DNA from: Actinomadura sp. J1-007
GTDB taxonomy: Bacteria; Actinomycetota; Actinomycetes; Streptosporangiales; Streptosporangiaceae
Reading direction: 5' to 3'
DNA: 64,000 bases
NCBI RefSeq assembly: GCF_009793335.1
Contig: NZ_WING01000001.1
Span: 248,001-312,000, forward strand
Below the pieces are notes generated by a model. The model was given only the letters and a program-made list of their open reading frames with translations, searched no databases and was not told the DNA's origin. How positions within the stretch are numbered: position 1 is the first letter of the stretch; every line of letters starts with the position of its first letter. Below, one piece after another: positions 37,353-48,200 of this stretch. The translations under genes and the position numbers were made by a program.

Positions 37353-38507
37353 CGGCGTCTCCCTTCCAGGTTCGGGGCCCGCCCCGGCGCGCGGCGCGCC
37401 GTCCGCCGACGAGGCGGGCCAGGTCTTCGAGGGCGGCGAGGCTGTGGCCGGAGGTGAAGTCGTCCACGTGCGGCAGGGCGGCGGCCATCCCGGCGGTGAG
37501 GGGCTCGTACCCGGGCCGCGCCTTGTGCGGGTTGGCCCACACGACGCGGTGCGCGAGCCGGCGCAGCCGCGCCATCTGCTCGCCGAGCAGCCGCGCGTCA
37601 CCGCGCTCCCACCCGTCGGAGGCGATCACGACGACGGCGCCGCGGGCGAGGCCGCGCTGCCCGAACCGGTCGAGGAACTCCTTCAGCTCCTCGCCGAGGC
37701 GCGTCCCGCCGCTCCAGTCGGGGATAGCGGCGGACGCCGCCGCCATCGCCGCGTCGGGGTCGCGCGACCGCAGCTCGCGGGTCAGCCGCGTCAGCCGGGT
37801 CCCGGCGCTGAACACCTCGGTGGCGCGTCCCCCGGACCGGGCGGCGGCGTGGGCGAACCGCAGCAGCGCGTCGGCGTACGGGCCCATCGACCCGCTGACG
37901 TCCACGATGAGGACGACCCGGCGCGGGCGGTCGCGGTGCGCGCGGTACCGCGGCGGGGACGGCTCGCCGCCGCGCCGCAGCGTCTCGCGGACGGTCCGCG
38001 CGGGGTCGGGCCGTCCGGCGCGGGCGGGCGCGAACCGGCGCGAGCGGCGGGGCTCGGCGGACGCGTCGAGCAGCGCGATCAGCCGTTGGACCTCGGCGCG
38101 CTCGGCGGGGCCGAGGCGGGCGACGTCGCGGTGGCGCAGCACCTCCGCGTCGCTCGCGGTCGCGACCGCCCGCTCCCGCGCCTCACGGTCGCCGTCCGGG
38201 TCCGGGGGCCGGGCGCCGGGCACGGCGGTGCGGTGCACGACGACGGCGGGCGGGGGCGCCGGCCGGGCCGCGCGGTCGCGCCGGAGAAGTACGCGGCGAA
38301 GCAGCGGTCGTAGCGTGGCAGGTCGCCGGGGTCGGCGCAGAGCGTGAGGCGCCCGGCCCAGTACACGTGGACGGGGTCGAGGACGTCCAGGTGGTCGAGG
38401 GCGGCCAGCATCGCCTGGACCCGCTCGGGGTCGGCCGGGCCGCCCGCGGCGCGCAGCGTGCGGGCGAAGCCGACGACCGTCGCCGTCGCGTCCCGCTCGC
38501 CGTCCAC
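37345..38507 (-). pseudogene. coxE: VWA-domain protein (CoxE-like), one-base frameshift
   Basis: The N-terminal part (GTG 38507, G-E-R-D-A-T-A-T-V-V-G-F-A-R-T-L, through R-C-F-A-A-Y-F-S-G) and the rest (VWA MIDAS D-V-S-G-S-M, then T-R-L-G-E-E-L, V-V-I-A-S-D-G-W-E-R-G) are in different frames. Adding one G/C to the run at 38252-38256 joins them as A-P-P-P-A-V-V-V-H-R. CoxE pairs with the MoxR ATPase CoxD to mature the molybdenum-copper or related site. It starts 2 nt after the moxR stop and overlaps xdhC by 8 nt. Probably functional, with the shift a sequencing error. Confidence 0.82.
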
Positions 38508-38509
38508 GC

Positions 38510-39394
<885 letters not shown>

Positions 39395-39525
39395 GCCACT
39401 CAGGCTACTCAGCGGGACGCGGGTCTCCCACGCCGCGCGCCGCGGAGATCCGGCGCTCGCGACATTCCCGTCTAATTCAGTAGAGAAAGTTGACTTTTCT
39501 GGTCGCGCTGAGCAGCATCGTCGTC

Positions 39526-40833
39526 ATGGATCGTGATCTCACCGACGAGGACGCCTACGAGAGCGTCCGGGCCGGCCAGTGGCGCGCGGGGCTGTCCCGG
39601 CGGGGGCTGCTCCGGCTCTCGGCGGGCGCCGCCGGCGCGGGGCTCGGCGCGGGGCTCGGCGCGGCGTTCACCGGCGCCGCCCGCGCGGCGGGCGTCCCCC
39701 CGGCCGCGGGCGTGCCCGGCGCGCTCGTCTCCGCACCCGCCACCGGGATCGTGAAGCCGCTGCCGCCCGAACTGTTCATCCCGCAGGGCACCAACGCCGA
39801 GACGCGGTGGGACGCGATGCGCGGGCAGGGCTACGTCACGCCCGCCGACCGGTTCTTCGTCCGCAACCACGTCGCGACGCCGCTCATCGACGTCCGCACG
39901 TGGCGGCTGAAGCTGTGGGGAACGGGCCTGCACCGCTCCCCCACCGAGGACCGCCCGGTCGAGTTCTCCTACGAGGACCTGCTGGGCATGCGCGCCGAGA
40001 CCGTCACCGCGTTCATCGAGTGCACGGGCAACGGCCGCAGCCTCTACACCAGCCAGCAGGGGCAGCGGGTCTCGGGCACCGCGTGGGGCCTCGGCGCGGT
40101 CGGCGTCGCGCACTGGCGCGGCGTACGGCTCGCGACCGTCCTGGAACGCGCCGGTCTCAGCACGCGAGCGGTGGACATCATGCCCCGCGGGCTCGACGCT
40201 GAGTACGTGGACAAGGGCGAGAACCTCGGCCGGGTCCGGCGTCCCCTCCCCGTCGCCAAGGCGCTCAAGGACGTGCTGCTGGCGTACGAGATGAACGGCG
40301 CGCCGCTGCCCCCCGACCACGGCTTCCCCGTCCGCCTCGTCGTGCCGTCGTGGGTCGGGATCGCGTCCGTCAAGTGGGTGGGCGACGTCCAGGTCTCCGA
40401 CCGGCCGCTGTTCTCGCCGTGGAACACCCGCTTCTACCGGCTGTTCGGGCCCGACCACCCGCCCGAGGGCTCCGCGCCGCTCACCCGGATGAACGTCAAG
40501 AGCGCGTTCGAACTGGCCTGGGACGGCACGCTCGCCGCCGGGCGGACGCACGTCCTGCACGGCCGGTCCTGGTCCGGCGGCGGACGCGTCCGCTCCGTCG
40601 CGGTCAGCGCGGACGGCGGCCGGACCTGGCACCGCGCGCGCACGCGCGGCCCGCACCCGGCGCGGGGCTGGGTGCGGTGGGAGCTGCCGTGGCGGCCGCC
40701 CGCGCCCGGCCGGTACGAGCTGCTCGCCCGCGCCACCGACGACACCGGCGCCACCCAGCCGGTCACCGCCCCGTACAACACCCTCGGCTACCTCTTCGGC
40801 GCGATCGCCCGCCACCCCGTCACGGTGAAGTGA
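39526..40833 (+). CDS. TAT-exported sulfite oxidase-family molybdoenzyme
   Basis: 435 residues from ATG 39526; TTG 39490 lies inside a TTGACT promoter-like box and is rejected. A twin-arginine signal S-R-R-G-L-L-R-L-S and an Ala/Gly hydrophobic stretch predict export. The F-I-E-C-T-G-N-G-R-S block carries the molybdenum-ligating Cys of the oxidoreductase-molybdopterin fold, and the C-terminal part is the SUOX dimerisation domain (V-A-V-S-A-D-G-G-R-T-W). No heme domain is present. It leads a three-gene unit with a methanethiol-oxidase-like protein. Sulfite is a likely but unproven substrate. Confidence 0.88.
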   Translation: MDRDLTDEDAYESVRAGQWRAGLSRRGLLRLSAGAAGAGLGAGLGAAFTGAARAAGVPPAAGVPGALVSAPATGIVKPLPPELFIPQGTNAETRWDAMRGQGYVTPADRFFVRNHVATPLIDVRTWRLKLWGTGLHRSPTEDRPVEFSYEDLLGMRAETVTAFIECTGNGRSLYTSQQGQRVSGTAWGLGAVGVAHWRGVRLATVLERAGLSTRAVDIMPRGLDAEYVDKGENLGRVRRPLPVAKALKDVLLAYEMNGAPLPPDHGFPVRLVVPSWVGIASVKWVGDVQVSDRPLFSPWNTRFYRLFGPDHPPEGSAPLTRMNVKSAFELAWDGTLAAGRTHVLHGRSWSGGGRVRSVAVSADGGRTWHRARTRGPHPARGWVRWELPWRPPAPGRYELLARATDDTGATQPVTAPYNTLGYLFGAIARHPVTVK

Positions 40834-40842
40834 GGACCCCCA

Positions 40843-42264
40843 ATGGCACTGTGGAAGCCGGACCCGACCTTCTACGCCTCCCCGCGCGACGCCGCGGAGG
40901 CGCCCCCCGAGAAGCTGGCGTACGTCGCCGCATTCGACCGGGCGGCCGAGACGCCCGACGCGATCGCGGTGCTGGACGTCGATCCCGGGTCCGCCTCCTA
41001 CGGCGACGTCGTCGGCTGGACCGAGCTGCCCAACCTCGGCGACGAGCTGCACCACTTCGGCTGGAACGCGTGCAGCAGCGCCCTGTGCCCGTACGCGCCG
41101 CACCCGCACGTCGAGCGCCGCTACCTGATCGTCCCGGGCCTCCGCTCGTCCCGGATCTACGTCTTCGACACCAAGGACGACCCCACCGCGCCCGCGCTCG
41201 TCAAGACGGTGGAGGCCGACGAGCTGGCGAAGCGGTCCGGCTACTCGCGCCCGCACACCGTCCACTGCGGGCCCGAGGGCCTGTACGTGACGGCGCTCGG
41301 CGGCGCGGACGGCGAGGAGGGGCCGGGCGGGATCGCGCTGCTCGACCACACCTCGTTCGACGTGCTCGGCCGCTGGGAGGTCGACCGCGGCCCGCAGTAC
41401 CTCGCCTACGACGCGTGGTGGCACATCGCGCACGACGTGCTCGTCAGCTCCGAGTGGGGCACGCCCTCGATGATCGAGGACGGGGTCGTCGGCGAGCTGC
41501 TGCTCGGACGCCGGTACGGCCACGCGCTGCACTTCTGGGACCTGCGCAAGCGGCGGCACGTCCAGACCGTCGACCTCGGCGACGAGCACCAGATGGCGCT
41601 GGAGCTGCGGCCCGCGCACGACCCGACCAAGCAGTACGGCTTCGCGGGCGTCGTCGTCAGCGTCGAGGACCTGTCGGCGTCGGTCTGGCTCTGGCACCGC
41701 GACAGGCACCGCGACCGGGACGGCGGCGGCGGGTGGGCCGCGACGAAGGTCATCACGATCCCGGCCGAGCCCGCCGACGCGTCCGCGCTGCCGCCCGTCA
41801 TCGCGCCGTTCGGCGCGGTCCCGCCGCTCGTCACCGACATCGACCTGTCCGTGGACGACCGGTGGCTGTACGTCTCGTGCTGGGGCACCGGCGAGCTGAA
41901 GCGCTACGACGTCTCCGACCCGTTCGCCCCGGTCGAGGCCGGGTCGGTGCGGATCGGCGGCATCGTCGCCCGCACGCCGCACCCCGCCGCGCCCGGCGTC
42001 CCGCTCGCGGGCGGGCCGCAGATGGTCGAGGTCAGCCGCGACGGACGCCGCGTCTACGTGACCAACTCGCTGTACGGCGCGTGGGACGACCAGTTCTACC
42101 CGGACGGCGTCGGCGCGTGGATGGCCAAGCTCGACTCGGGGCCGGACGGCTTCGCGTTCGACGAGCGGTTCTTCCCGCACGGCGACGCGTTCCGCGGGCG
42201 GCGCCCGCACCAGACGCGCCTGCAAGGGGGCGACGCCTCGTCCGACTCGTACTGCTACCCGTGA
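40843..42264 (+). CDS. Selenium-binding protein SBP56 / methanethiol oxidase family
   Basis: 473 residues, full length for SBP56/MtoX. Family signatures: W-N-A-C-S-S-A-L-C-P-Y, R-P-H-T-V-H-C-G-P-E-G, S-S-E-W-G-T-P, L-G-D-E-H-Q-M-A-L-E-L-R-P-A-H-D-P, T-D-I-D-L-S-V-D-D-R, and L-A-G-G-P-Q-M. Characterised bacterial members are copper enzymes turning methanethiol into formaldehyde, H2S and H2O2. It begins 9 nt after the sulfite-oxidase-family gene, so the two probably act in one organosulfur pathway. No signal peptide is obvious. Confidence 0.88.
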   Translation: MALWKPDPTFYASPRDAAEAPPEKLAYVAAFDRAAETPDAIAVLDVDPGSASYGDVVGWTELPNLGDELHHFGWNACSSALCPYAPHPHVERRYLIVPGLRSSRIYVFDTKDDPTAPALVKTVEADELAKRSGYSRPHTVHCGPEGLYVTALGGADGEEGPGGIALLDHTSFDVLGRWEVDRGPQYLAYDAWWHIAHDVLVSSEWGTPSMIEDGVVGELLLGRRYGHALHFWDLRKRRHVQTVDLGDEHQMALELRPAHDPTKQYGFAGVVVSVEDLSASVWLWHRDRHRDRDGGGGWAATKVITIPAEPADASALPPVIAPFGAVPPLVTDIDLSVDDRWLYVSCWGTGELKRYDVSDPFAPVEAGSVRIGGIVARTPHPAAPGVPLAGGPQMVEVSRDGRRVYVTNSLYGAWDDQFYPDGVGAWMAKLDSGPDGFAFDERFFPHGDAFRGRRPHQTRLQGGDASSDSYCYP

Positions 42265-42265
42265 C

Positions 42266-42901
42266 GTGAAGGACGGCTCGCTCGCGGCGCTCGTCGCCCT
42301 CGGCGCGTTCCACGGGCTGAACCCCGGCATGGGCTGGCTGTTCGCCGTCGCGCGCGGCCTCCAGGAACGCAGCCGGGCGCTCGTCCTCCAGTCGCTCCCG
42401 GCGATCGCCGCCGGGCACGCGGCGTCCGTCGGCGTCGTGGCCGTCCTGGTGTCGCTGACCCGCTCGGTGGTCGCCACCCAGGCGGTCGCGATCGCCGGGG
42501 GCGCCGTCCTGGTGGGCTTCGGCCTGTGGCGGCTGCTGTCGCGGCGGCACTTCCGGTGGGTCGGCATGCGGCTGTCGCTGTGGCAGCTCGCGGGCTGGTC
42601 GTTCCTGATGTCGTCGGTGCACGGCGCGGGGCTGATGCTGCTCCCCGTCCTCGCCTCCGGCCCCGCGCCCCGCCACGGGCACCGCCTCGGCCACCTGTCC
42701 GCGTCCGGCGACGCCCTGTCCGCCGGCGTCTTCGTCACCGGCGTGCACACCCTCGCGATGTTCGCCGTGGCGGGCGCGATCGCCGTCGCCGTGTACGAGA
42801 TCGTCGGCCTCGCCGTCCTGCGGCGCGCGTGGATCGACCTCGACCGCGTCTGGGCCGTCGCGCTCGTCGGCGCGGGCGCCGTGACCCTCCTCACCGCTTG
42901 A
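42266..42901 (+). CDS. Six-helix membrane protein downstream of the SBP56 gene
   Basis: 211 residues, GTG start 1 nt after the SBP56 stop, so co-transcribed. About six hydrophobic helices. Conserved-looking polar points inside membrane segments are F-H-G-L-N-P-G-M-G-W, S-S-V-H-G-A-G-L-M-L and G-V-H-T-L. These His-Gly motifs recall metal or small-solute transporters (NicO/HupE/UreH-like), but no family can be assigned securely. Context suggests transport of a metal (copper?) or sulfur compound for the two enzymes; this is inference. Confidence 0.6.
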   Translation: MKDGSLAALVALGAFHGLNPGMGWLFAVARGLQERSRALVLQSLPAIAAGHAASVGVVAVLVSLTRSVVATQAVAIAGGAVLVGFGLWRLLSRRHFRWVGMRLSLWQLAGWSFLMSSVHGAGLMLLPVLASGPAPRHGHRLGHLSASGDALSAGVFVTGVHTLAMFAVAGAIAVAVYEIVGLAVLRRAWIDLDRVWAVALVGAGAVTLLTA

Positions 42902-43002
42902 TCACGAAAACCCGGAAACGCTTGCCCCGGCCGCCGCGGAACTGACACTCTCCTTAACTTGCCCACGCGGGAACGTCGCGTCAGGAAGGTGGACGGCGAG
43001 CC

Positions 43003-43932
43003 ATGAGGTCTTCGAAGCGCTGGACGTGCGTGATCGCCACGGCGGTGACCGCGCCGCTCGTCGCGGTGCCCGGCACGGCCGAGGCGGCGGGTCCGTCCCG
43101 GGTGGCGGCGGCGGGTCCGTCCGGGGTGGCGGCGAAGTCGGCCTACCTGTTCGACAGCACCGCCAAGAAGTACCGCTGGTCGCGCGCGGCCGACACCCGG
43201 CGCCCCATCGCCAGCATCACCAAGGTGATGACCGCGATCGTCGTGCTGCGCTCGGGCAAGCTCGACCGCAAGGTCACGGTGAAGCAGAAGTACATCGACT
43301 ACGCGGTCCGCCAGGGCGGCAGCATGGCCAAGCTGCGGGCGGGCGACAAGCTCACCGTCCGCCAGCTCCTCAACGGCCTCATGCTCCCCTCCGGCTGCGA
43401 CGCCGCCTACATGCTGGCCGACGTCTACGGGCCGGGCTGGCGCGGGTTCGTCGCCAAGATGAACAAGACCGCCAAGTCGCTCGGCATGACCCGCACCAAG
43501 TACGCCAACTTCGACGGGCTGCCCTGGCCGTCCGCGACCTCGACGTCGTCCACGGCCCGCGACCAGGCCAAGCTCGGCCACTACGCGATGAAGCGCGCCG
43601 ACTTCCGCTCCGTCGTCGCGCGCCGCACCTACAAGCTCAAGGCGGGCGGCGGCCACCACGCGTACTCCTGGATCAACACCAACCGGCTGCTCGGGTCGTA
43701 CAAGGGCGCGATCGGCATCAAGACCGGCACGACCGACGCGGCGGGCTACTCGCTGATGTTCGCCGCCAAGCGCGGCAAGCGCACCCTGACCGGCATCGTG
43801 CTCAACAGCTCAACCACCACCGAGCAGGTCCGCTTCACCGACGCCGCCAAGATGCTGAACTGGGGCTTCGGCGCCCGGACCGCCCAGATCCTGCGCGTCC
43901 CGCCGGTGCCCGCCGGCGCCAACGTCGACTGA
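43003..43932 (+). CDS. D-alanyl-D-alanine carboxypeptidase/transpeptidase (S11)
   Basis: 309 residues with a Sec signal peptide (cleavage about T-A-E-A-A-G). Penicillin-binding motifs: S71-I-T-K74 (nucleophile and base), S130-G-C132 in place of the usual SxN, and K-T-G-T-T near residue 240. The S-G-C variant is the one known from the Streptomyces K15 DD-transpeptidase. It acts on peptidoglycan stem peptides outside the membrane. An AGGAAGG ribosome site precedes the ATG. The lipoprotein gene overlaps its stop (TGATG). Confidence 0.9.
   Translation: MRSSKRWTCVIATAVTAPLVAVPGTAEAAGPSRVAAAGPSGVAAKSAYLFDSTAKKYRWSRAADTRRPIASITKVMTAIVVLRSGKLDRKVTVKQKYIDYAVRQGGSMAKLRAGDKLTVRQLLNGLMLPSGCDAAYMLADVYGPGWRGFVAKMNKTAKSLGMTRTKYANFDGLPWPSATSTSSTARDQAKLGHYAMKRADFRSVVARRTYKLKAGGGHHAYSWINTNRLLGSYKGAIGIKTGTTDAAGYSLMFAAKRGKRTLTGIVLNSSTTTEQVRFTDAAKMLNWGFGARTAQILRVPPVPAGANVD
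43087..43134 (+). repeat. 24-nt in-frame tandem duplication
   Basis: Two adjacent 24-nt copies starting GCGGGTCCGTCC differ at one base and encode A-G-P-S-R-V-A-A and A-G-P-S-G-V-A-A just after the signal peptide of the DD-peptidase. The duplication lengthens the mature N-terminus only. Confidence 0.85.
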
Positions 43933-44291
43933 TGCGCGCGCTCGTCCCGCTCGCCGCTCCCCTGCTCGCCGCCGCGGCCGCCCTCACCGGCTGCGGCGGC
44001 GGTGGCGACGACGGCGGGCCGAAGGGCAACCCGTTCGCGGGCACCTGGCGCAGCGGCGCGGGCGCCGCCGCGGGCTCCGGCGGCACCACCCTCACGGTGG
44101 ACGCCAAGGGCGCCCTCACGTTCAAGAGCAGCCTCGACTGCAAGGGCACCGTCACCGGGGCGTCCCCGTACCGCTTCGCGATCGACTGCGGCTCGTCCAA
44201 GTTCGCCGGAACGGCCTCGGCGCCGCCCAAGTCCGGCGCCTTCACCATCACCTGGTCCGACGGCGACAGCAGCGAGTACCGCGCCGCCTGA
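43932..44291 (+). CDS. Small secreted lipoprotein
   Basis: 119 residues. Signal peptide M-R-A-L-V-P-L-A-A-P with lipobox L-T-G-C followed by a Gly/Asp linker, so lipid-anchored at the cell surface. The mature part has an alternating T-L-T-V-D-A-K-G-A-L-T-F pattern and two spaced Cys, suggesting a small beta-barrel like lipocalin/META-type folds. No named family was recognised. It overlaps the DD-peptidase stop by 1 nt and is probably co-transcribed. Confidence 0.72.
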   Translation: MRALVPLAAPLLAAAAALTGCGGGGDDGGPKGNPFAGTWRSGAGAAAGSGGTTLTVDAKGALTFKSSLDCKGTVTGASPYRFAIDCGSSKFAGTASAPPKSGAFTITWSDGDSSEYRAA

Positions 44292-44347
44292 CCCCGCTCG
44301 CTTCCCCCTCCCCCGGCCCCGGGCCTCGCTCCGGCATGACCATTTAA

Positions 44348-44363
44348 GGTAACGAGTGTTACC
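44348..44363. promoter_or_regulatory. Inverted repeat GGTAAC-N4-GTTACC before the hydrolase gene
   Basis: Perfect 6-bp arms around GAGT lie 48 nt upstream of the alpha/beta hydrolase ATG, right after an AT-rich CATTTAA. The shape fits a TetR-family operator overlapping a promoter. No regulator gene adjoins it, so the controlling protein would be encoded elsewhere. Confidence 0.6.
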
Positions 44364-44411
44364 CTCACTCCTCGGTGACGCAATCCGGGACGAGAGACGA
44401 GGAGCGGGGAG

Positions 44412-45236
44412 ATGGCGATGGCGATGGCCGTTGAGGAGTACGCGGACGTGCGGGGGCTGCGACTCGCCTACGTGGACTTCGGCGGGGACGGCGTGCCGGT
44501 GCTGGCGCTGCCGGGGCACTTCGGGCGGGCCCGGATGTTCGCGCCGCTGGCGGCGGCGCTCGGGCCGGACTACCGGGTCGTCGCGCTCGAACCGCGCGGG
44601 CACGGGCACAGCGAACGGGCGGACGCCTACCGGCCCGACGACTACCGCGACGACGCCGCGGCGTTCATGCGCGCGCTCGGCCTCGGGCCCGCGGCCGTCC
44701 TCGGGCACTCGATGGGCGGGGTCACCGCGTTCCGCCTCGCGGCGCGGTACCCGGAGCTGGTCCGGACGCTGGTCGTGGAGGAGGGCGGCGCGTACAACCG
44801 GCCGCCCGAGGCCCCGCACCCCGTGCTGGACGTGCGGGGCTGGCCCCGGCGCGCGCCCACGCTGCGGGCGCTGCGGGACGAGGTGGAGCGGTACGTCCCG
44901 GACGCGGGCTACTTCCTGGAGAGCGCCGTCGAGTACGACGACGGCTGGGGGTTCCTGTTCGACGCCGAGGACATGGTCGCCTCGCAGGAGGCGCTGGTGG
45001 GCGACTGGTGGGACGACTGGCTCGCGTCCACCTGTCCGGCGCTGCTGGTGCACGGGCTGGACGGGACCGTCCTGACCACGGCGATGGCGAGGGAGATGGC
45101 GGCGCGCAGGCCCGGCACGGTGCTGCGGGAGCTGCCCGGTTGCGGCCACTGGGCCCACGACGACCGTCCGGACCTGTTCGCCGAGGTCGTCGGCGGCTTC
45201 CTGCGGACGACTGCGCAACCGGCGCCGCGACTCTGA
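44412..45236 (+). CDS. Alpha/beta hydrolase
   Basis: 274 residues from the first of three in-frame ATGs (44412, 44418, 44424). Nucleophile elbow G-H-S-M-G-G, acid in H-G-L-D-G-T, and catalytic His in G-C-G-H-W-A-H-D. The oxyanion region is L-P-G-H-F-G-R. Cytoplasmic, lid domain about residues 125-190. It resembles general lactonase/esterase-type members; the substrate is unknown. Monocistronic with its own palindromic operator upstream. Confidence 0.88.
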   Translation: MAMAMAVEEYADVRGLRLAYVDFGGDGVPVLALPGHFGRARMFAPLAAALGPDYRVVALEPRGHGHSERADAYRPDDYRDDAAAFMRALGLGPAAVLGHSMGGVTAFRLAARYPELVRTLVVEEGGAYNRPPEAPHPVLDVRGWPRRAPTLRALRDEVERYVPDAGYFLESAVEYDDGWGFLFDAEDMVASQEALVGDWWDDWLASTCPALLVHGLDGTVLTTAMAREMAARRPGTVLRELPGCGHWAHDDRPDLFAEVVGGFLRTTAQPAPRL

Positions 45237-45282
45237 TCGCGAGCCCATATCCCGCGTGATCGCCCGCGGGTTTGATCGCCGG

Positions 45283-48200
45283 GTGACCCTCTCACGCACC
45301 AAGGCCCTCACCGCGGCGGCCCTCCTGGCGGCGGGCGCGCTCGGCGCGGTCGCCGCGCCCCCGGCCGGCGGAGCCGCCGCCGCGCCGACCGCGGGCGGGC
45401 GCGGCGTCGCCCTGATCACCGGGGACGTCGTCCGGTACGGGGCGGCGCGCGGCGGCGCGGTCGTCGAGCGGAGCCGTCCCGGGATCGGCTACCGGGTGAC
45501 CCGGACGGGCTCGGACGTCTACGTCGTCCCGAGCGACGCGCAGCGGCTCGTCGCCTCGGGCGCCGTGGACCGGGAGCTGTTCAACGTCTCGCGGCTCGTC
45601 TCCGAGGGGTACGGCGACACCGCCACGCCGCTGCCCGTGATCGTCGACTACCGGGCGAAGGGCCGCGACGCCACGGCGGGCGCCCTGAAGGCGCGCGCCA
45701 CCGGCCTGCCGGGCGGACGGCCCGCCCGGGTGCTGGACGGCCTGGACGCCGTCGCGTTCCGCGTGGACCGCGGCGAGCGCGGGGCCGCCTGGTCGGGGCT
45801 CGTCGCGCACGGGACGCTGCGGGCGGGCGCCCGGCGGCTGATCCTGGACGCCCGGGTGCGCGCGACGCTCGACCAGAGCGTCCCGCAGATCGGCGCCCCG
45901 ACCGCGTGGCAGGCCGGGTACGACGGGACCGGCGTCAGGATCGCCGTGCTGGACACCGGGATCCAGGCGCACCCCGACATCGACGGCACGCTCGCCGACC
46001 CGATCGACGAGAACACCCGCAGCTTCGTGGCGGGCGAGGACGACATCCTCGACCACAACGGCCACGGCACGCACGTCGCCGCGACCGCGCTCGGCCAGGG
46101 CCTCGGCGGCACGCCCGCCCGCAAGGGCGTCGCGCCGGGCGCGAAGCTGATCGCCGGGAAGGTCCTCGGCGCGAACGGGACGGGCCTGACCTCCGACGCG
46201 ATCGCCGGGATGCGGTGGGCCGCGCAGGACCGGCACGCCGACGTGGTGAGCATGAGCCTCGGCACGCCCGAGGGGACGGCCGCCGCGCGGCTCATGGAGC
46301 AGACGGTGGACGAGCTGTCGGCGTCCACCGGCAGCCTGTTCGTCGTCGCGGCGGGCAACGAGGGCGAGGACGGCCCGCGCACGCTGGACTCGCCCGGCAC
46401 CGCGGCGTCCGCGCTGACGGTCGGGGCGGTCGACAAGTCCGACAAGCTGGCGTGGTTCTCGTCGCGGGGGCCGCGCCGCAGGGACGACGGCGTGAAGCCC
46501 GACGTGTCCGCGCCCGGCGTCGGCATCGTCGCCGCCCGCGCCGAGGGGACCTCGGCGGGCACCCCGGTCGACGCGAACTACACCTCGATGAACGGCACGT
46601 CCATGGCGACGCCGCACGTCGCCGGGGCCGCCGCCATCATGAGGCAGCGCCGCCCCGGCTGGACGGCGGCGCAGATCAAGGCCGCACTCGTCGGGTCGTC
46701 CAAGGACATCGGCCGCAACGCCTACGAGACCGGCGCCGGGCGGATCCAGGTCGACAAGGCGATCGAGCAGACCGTCCTCGCGAGCCCCGCCGCGCTCGAC
46801 TTCGGCCGTTCGGCGGCGGACGGCCCGGAGGCGCTCACCAAGACGCTGACCTACGCCAACACCGGCGCGGCCCCCGTGACGCTGGACCTGTCGGCGTCGT
46901 TCACCGGGCCGGACGGCGCGCCGCTGCCCTCGGGCGACGTGCGCCTGTCCACCGGGTCCCTCACCGTCCCGGCGGGCGGCAGCGCGCAGGCGAGCCTGAC
47001 CGTCACCGCCGGCCCGCGCGGCCTGTACGCGGGCCGGGTCACCGCGACCGGCGGCGGGCGGACGGTGCGGACCGCCGCCGGGCTCCGCAAGTCCGGCCCC
47101 GACCGGACGGTCACGTTCAACGCGGTGGACGGCGCGGGCCAGCGGCTCGGCCAGGACGAGACGCTCACCGTCTTCTCGCTCGACGACCCGCTCGTCGACT
47201 GGGCCACGTACACCCTGAACGGCGGCGGCGCCCTCACCCTCCCCGAGGGCGCGTACGCGTTCAGCCTGATGGGGCCCGCCACCAACGAGCCCGCCCGCGA
47301 CGGGATGGTCCCGAAGCGGCTGCTCGCCGTCCAGCCCGAGGTGCGCGTCGCGGGCGACACGACCGTGACGTTCGACGTGCGGGCGATGGACCCGGTCACG
47401 GTCAGCGCGCCCGAGCCCGGCCAGGAGGCGGTCGTCACGGACGCCTGGCACCGCGTCGCGGGCGACGGCCGCCGCTACGAGATCACCGAGTCGAACGCCG
47501 ACCCGGCCGAGGTGTACGTGCTGCCGACGCCGCAGGTGACGAACGGCTCGTTCGCGCTCGGGCTCCAGACGCAGCTCGTCCGGCCGCAGGCGATCTTCGA
47601 GACCGGGCAGGTCCGCGCCGAGGCCCGCTACCAGGACATCGACCGGGAGGGGCCCGAGCACGGGCTGCCGAAGCTGGAGATGTTCCCGGCGGGCAAGAGC
47701 CAGGTCACGATGGTCGCGGCGGGCGACGGGAGCGCGGCGGAGCTGGCGAAGGCCCCCGTCCGGGGCAGCGTGGCGGTCGTCCAGCGGCCGACCGGCGACG
47801 CCGCGGCGGCGGCCGACCTCGGGCGGCGCCTCGCGGACGCCGGGGCGAAGGGCGCGGTCGTGTTCGACTCCCGCGACGGCTACGAGACCGCCCGAGACGG
47901 CCTCGCGGGCGGCGTGTCCCTGCCGGTCACCGGCGTGACGCGGGCGGACGGGCTCCGCCTGCTCCAGGCGATCGGCTCGGCGCCGGCGCAGGTGACGCTC
48001 GACAGCGCGCCGCGCTCGCCGTACGTCTACAACGCGGCGAAGTTCTGGAAGGGGCAGGTGCCGTCCGACCCGAGCATCAGCCTGCGCGCCGACAACGTCG
48101 TCGCGATCGACACGTCGTACCCGTCCTCGGGCACCGGGCTCTTCCGGCAGGCCAACATGGTCGCCCCGGCGGACGCCTACTTCGACCCGTACACCGTCGG

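Noticed and set aside
39490..39525. TTG start extending the sulfite oxidase-family gene
   Set aside because: It sits in a TTGACT promoter-like box and adds residues outside the family; ATG 39526 fits the twin-arginine signal.
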